From the NCBI GenBank assembly GCA_043778375.1, contig JAYWGH010000077.1:1-11159 (forward strand): a stretch of 11,159 bases of DNA, read 5' to 3'. The notes under the pieces are model-generated. The model was not told the DNA's origin. It saw nothing but the letters and a program-made list of their open reading frames with translations, and searched no databases. Shown piece after piece: positions 8,721 through 11,159 of the stretch; within the stretch, counting starts at the first letter, position 1, and every line of letters starts with the position of its first letter. This DNA comes from CAIVSN01 sp043778375. GTDB taxonomy: Bacteria; Patescibacteriota; Gracilibacteria; BD1-5; UBA2023. The translations under genes were made by a program, and so were the position numbers.

Positions 8721-8840
8721 ATGCCTATTTACTTCGGGAGATGTTCACCTTCTGGAGCTTCATCCGTACAGAGGTACTCGCGTATTGCAGATTGCGGAGT
8801 TTGGGGTGGAGATGTGAGAATACAGATAGAAGGCTTATAG
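8721..8840 (+). CDS. Possible 39-aa small protein
   Basis: A short frame from ATG 8721 to TAG 8838-8840 sits in the gap between two convergent genes. A purine-rich AGGAGAG (8704-8710) lies about 10 nt upstream, the only good Shine-Dalgarno-like element near a start in this window. The peptide has two cysteines and several glycines and resembles nothing I know. A strong hairpin begins 5 nt after its stop. It may be a remnant of a larger gene or chance. Confidence 0.25.
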   Translation: MPIYFGRCSPSGASSVQRYSRIADCGVWGGDVRIQIEGL

Positions 8841-8845
8841 ATCCC

Positions 8846-8874
8846 GAGCCTAGACTCCAGCCGAGTTTAGGCTC
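8846..8874. terminator. 12-bp hairpin between convergent genes
   Basis: GAGCCTAGACTC (8846-8857) pairs with GAGTTTAGGCTC (8863-8874) over 12 bp with one G-T wobble and a 5-nt loop. It lies between the PIG-L gene and the convergent 230-aa gene and contains the latter's TAA stop (8869-8867). Neither strand has a proper U tract after the stem, so it may be a poor or factor-dependent terminator, or an mRNA 3'-end stabiliser. Confidence 0.5.
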
Positions 8875-9559
8875 AATACTTTGCAAAAACAGCATTCACC
8901 TTACCCTCACTTGCAAAGTCGCCATTATTAGCATCCGTTACGGCTGCTTGGACTTCGTCTATTTGGTGAGATTTCGTTGTAGAAATCCTGCTATACCTCT
9001 GCTTATCTGTCTCAAACATCAAGACCTCAATTGCCCTCAAGGGAGATACCTTATAATCGAGTTTTCTCTCTATAATCTTGTGAAGAGCTCAGTAATCTTC
9101 ATGCTGAGTAATTTCTTGCAAAGCTCATAAATAGTCGAGGTATACTCCTGGTTTATTGATGCTGTAAGAAGACTTCTTACCCGTCATGTATCTAAAAACT
9201 CGACTATCCCAGATTGCGTAAATATTTGGGTGAATGAAGTGCAGTAACTTGGAAGTTCCAACCATCGAATTATTCATGAATTTTTTGATGATCTCAAGAT
9301 CATCCGCTGTGAGTAGGCGACCAGATTTAGCGTTATTTAGAGAAGTGAGTATACGATGAATATTACCTGTATCGATATGGAGTATTGTCGGCATCCAGCC
9401 ATAAACAAAGTGGCTTGAGATTATCAGATGATGCTCTGTGATAATATCTATCGATTGAAAATATTTTAGAAACTCCTGGTAGGACTTTTGGTATGAGCTA
9501 TTCGAGATAGTAAAGGTCTCTGCAGCTAGGAGGAGGCTCTTGAGGGTAGGAGGTTGCAT
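8867..9559 (-). CDS. Unrecognised 230-aa protein
   Basis: The protein starts at ATG 9559-9557 and ends at TAA 8869-8867. TGA codons at 9127-9125, 9091-9089 and 8875-8873 encode Gly145, 157 and 229. It is soluble, with no signal or TM. A striking block LLHFIHPNIYAIWDSRVFRYM lies at about 108-128, and SPLRAIEVLMF at about 172-182. This 'LHF..P..yaIWDs.v' pattern recurs, as I recall, in small uncharacterised accessory proteins, and recalls the later helices of HhH/OGG-fold proteins, but I cannot support a function. It follows a small membrane-protein gene by 11 nt on the same strand, so the two are probably cotranscribed. Base composition is more AT-rich than in the RND or cyclase genes. Under the standard code only residues 1-144 would be called. 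Confidence 0.72.
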
Positions 9560-9570
9560 GAATTACTAAG

Positions 9571-9843
9571 TTATTCCTTCCAAGAATAACCAAACTCTCC
9601 ACAGTTTCTGTCTATAGAGCTTAAGATTTCATCTGCTGTATATTTTTCTGACTTATAACTATCAATATTCACCTTAATGATTGCTCTACAATTTTTTGGT
9701 AAACCTGTTTTTCCGTATATAACTTTCTCATTTGATATTAGTTTCGGATCTGGGCTATTAATCGAAATTAGCAAATAGCTAACGAGCATACCTATGAGAA
9801 ATATGGCCATTTGTTTACCTTTATTTTTAGTATTGGGCGTCAT
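9571..9843 (-). CDS. Small single-pass membrane protein (90 aa)
   Basis: I do not recognise this protein. A short basic N-terminus (lysines at 6, 8 and 10) is followed by one hydrophobic segment (about 12-27, AIFLIGMLVSYLLI). The rest is a mainly polar domain of about 60 residues with two cysteines (about 52 and 80), possibly a disulphide if it faces outward, and a C-terminal RNCGEFGYSW stretch. There is no lipobox. ATG is at 9843-9841, with an AT-rich leader and no Shine-Dalgarno. Stop is TAA 9573-9571. It is the first gene of a probable two-gene unit with the 230-aa protein 11 nt downstream. The DNA is notably AT-rich. No in-frame TGA. Confidence 0.68.
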   Translation of the reverse strand: MTPNTKNKGKQMAIFLIGMLVSYLLISINSPDPKLISNEKVIYGKTGLPKNCRAIIKVNIDSYKSEKYTADEILSSIDRNCGEFGYSWKE

Positions 9844-9875
9844 ATGTTTTAAATTTAAAGTCCGAAATTAGACTA

Positions 9876-9902
9876 ACTATACTCATGTTAAGGTGTCTTC
9901 AA
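9876..9902 (-). promoter_or_regulatory. Candidate promoter of the two-gene minus-strand unit
   Basis: On the - strand TTGAAG (9902-9897) and TATAGT (9881-9876) are separated by 15 nt, upstream of the ATG at 9843. The hexamers are good but the spacer is short. The whole 9844-9956 interval is AT-rich and otherwise empty. Confidence 0.4.
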
Positions 9903-9956
9903 ATATATATTAGGTCTACTTGGATTTTAACATGTAAAACCTACATTTTTCTTTAC

Positions 9957-9985
9957 AAAAAATACCTCTCTCGAGGTATTTTTTT
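9957..9985 (-). terminator. Intrinsic terminator of the helicase gene
   Basis: AAAAAATACCTC (9957-9968) and GAGGTATTTTTT (9973-9984) form a 12-bp stem with a 4-nt loop. On the - strand the stem is followed by a run of T, and it starts 17 nt after the helicase TAG (10004-10002). The symmetric A/T flanks would also let it work on the + strand. Confidence 0.85.
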
Positions 9986-10001
9986 AAACTCTCCCCTTCT
10001 A

Positions 10002-11159
10002 CTAACTTCCAAACACACTAAAGTCTCCTCCGGCTGAGCCACCTGTGCTCGCGCCTCCACCTGCATACCTTCCTGGAGATGGAGCCTCAGGCGCTCGCCC
10101 TCCGCGTCCTCCTCCCTGGTAGCCACCTCCCGATCGTCCACCTCATTGGTAACCTCCTCCACCAGAGCGTCCTCCCCCCTGATATCCTCCACCGCTCGAG
10201 CGACCACCTTGGTAGCCTCCCTGTCCTCCTCCCTGGTATCCGCCCTCTCGTGGAGCTGCGTGACCAGCGTAGCCTCCACTTGCTGGAGCACCACCCTCTG
10301 AGGCAAATCCTTCGTAGCTGCGAGATCCTCCAAATCTATCTCGTCCACCACCTCCGCCTCCACCAGAGCGACCTCCTCGGCCACCCTGATATCCACCTCC
10401 TGATCGTCCACCGCGTCCTCGACCTCCACCACCACCAAATCCTCCACGAGGATCTTCGGTCTTTCGCTCGAGAGGATTCCCCTGAGCGTCAACCTGCTTG
10501 AGAGTGATCTTATTGCGGCGCTCTACATTTTTAAGCATCATCTTTTCTCCTGGCGACACAAACATGATCGCGTGTCCCTCGGCACCCGCTCGACCAGTAC
10601 GACCGATACGGTGGATGTACGCCTCTGGATCCTCCGGTACATGAAAGTTTACCACGAGGTCAATATTATTCATATTGAGTCCACGAGCCGCCACATCCGT
10701 TGTTACGAATACCTGGATTTCATCCTCTTTAAATGCTCGAAGCGCCCGAGTTCGCTGTCGCTGCTCCATATCTCCATGGAGAAACCCAGCAGAGATGCCA
10801 TTGTCACAGAGTATTCGTGCGAGGTGCTCTGTCTCATGCTTTGTTCGGCTAAATACGATCACTTTCTTCCCAGCAAATCGCTCGATGTACGCCTTGAGAA
10901 GCTCAAACTTATCAAATGTCTCTACCTCTACAAACGAGTGGTCGATCTTGGCTACTATCAGCTCCTCGGTCGCTTTTACAAACTCGTAATCTACTCCTGC
11001 GGTCGCTCCTACATACTTGGCGAGAAGTCGTGACATCTCCGTAGGAATAGTAGCCGAAAAAGTCATAGACTGCTCGATCTTTGGGAGGTGACTCCAGAGG
11101 TAGTCGATATCGTCGATAAATCCCATATCAAGCATACGATCACACTCATCGAGTACAAA
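10002..11159 (-). CDS. DEAD-box RNA helicase, C-terminal part, with Gly/Arg-rich tail
   Basis: This is the last 385 residues of an ATP-dependent DEAD-box RNA helicase (DeaD/RhlE type). The N-terminal ATP-binding part lies outside the window. The visible part begins just before motif II, which is VLDECD (residues 2-7), so the box is DECD and not DEAD. Motif III is SAT (TFSATIP, about 33-39). The second RecA domain follows with IVFSRTK, LHGDMEQRQR, VTTDVAARGLN (motif V) and YIHRIGRTGRAG (motif VI, about 181-192). From about residue 238 the protein is a 148-residue low-complexity tail of GGG, RGG, SGGG and YQGGGR units, ending FSVFGS. TGA 10145-10143 encodes a Gly in one YQGGGR unit, and stop is TAG 10004-10002. 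Such tails bind RNA nonspecifically and are common in cold-shock and ribosome-assembly helicases. A strong terminator follows. Confidence 0.95.
10005..10448 (-). repeat. Imperfect coding repeats of the helicase tail
   Basis: The DNA encoding the Gly/Arg tail is built of imperfect units reading GGYQGG, GGRSGGG and RGG. On the + strand these appear as recurring cctcc/ccacc/tggta patches. Unit spacing is irregular, so this is a protein-level low-complexity repeat and not a DNA array. Such tracts vary in length between related strains. Confidence 0.7.

Noticed and set aside
8741..9130. 129-codon plus-strand ORF
   Set aside because: It lies opposite the 230-aa minus-strand gene, with atypical composition and no recognisable motif. 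It appears open only by chance.
9912..9945. AT-rich imperfect palindrome near 9912-9945
   Set aside because: Only a 5-bp A/T stem forms cleanly, and no gene on the matching strand needs a terminator there.
2110..10145. Broken genes (pseudogenes) ending at TGA codons
   Set aside because: The frame is kept across every TGA, domains continue on both sides, and no TAA/TAG or frameshift accompanies them. Many independent genes share the pattern, so recoding is far simpler than mass decay.
2110..10145. TGA as tryptophan (code 4) or selenocysteine
   Set aside because: TGA falls at glycine positions of the PIG-L motifs and in the helicase Gly-rich tail. TGG is used freely for Trp in the same genes, and none of these families is a selenoprotein.
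10005..10448. CRISPR-like or tandem DNA array
   Set aside because: The units are irregular, lack conserved repeat-spacer structure and translate as a typical helicase Gly-rich tail.
9953..10492. 179-codon minus-strand acidic ORF
   Set aside because: It is an out-of-frame reading of the Gly/Arg repeat DNA of the helicase tail, which yields Glu/Val/Asp-rich nonsense.

Overview
The window most likely comes from a Patescibacteria (CPR) genome of the Gracilibacteria/Absconditabacteria type, in which TGA encodes glycine instead of stop (translation table 25). In seven genes, reading frames that seem to stop at TGA continue in the same frame to a TAA or TAG, and the added residues complete known protein families. 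I count 20 in-frame TGA codons, one of which depends on a start-codon choice. All ten genes whose ends are identified in complete form, plus the helicase at the right edge, end in TAG (7) or TAA (4), never TGA. Several TGA codons sit where the family has glycine. All coordinates below were therefore rebuilt by hand with TGA read as Gly.

Left part (1-3450, + strand): the C-terminal part of an RND-family efflux permease, overlapped by a membrane-anchored YdcF/SanA-like (DUF218) protein. These are followed by a solitary barstar-family gene with its own well-formed promoter. Middle (3452-6963): a membrane-anchored FecR-domain protein on the - strand, ending one base from the barstar gene. It is divergent from a CHASE2-sensor class III adenylate/guanylate cyclase on the + strand. 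FecR and CHASE2-cyclase proteins are known genomic neighbours, so this looks like an envelope-sensing cyclic-nucleotide module.

Right-centre (6964-9960) looks like an accessory segment: a VapBC-type toxin-antitoxin pair, a PIG-L/LmbE deacetylase gene that is invisible under the standard code because it carries six in-frame TGA codons, and a possible 39-aa ORF. On the - strand there is a two-gene unit made of a small single-pass membrane protein and an unrecognised 230-aa protein. This unit is visibly more AT-rich than the left half. Right edge (10002-11159, - strand): the C-terminal part of a DEAD-box RNA helicase (box spelled DECD) with a long Gly/Arg-rich tail, followed by a clear intrinsic terminator.

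No stretch longer than 300 bases is without a gene. I saw no tRNA, rRNA, IS element or CRISPR array.
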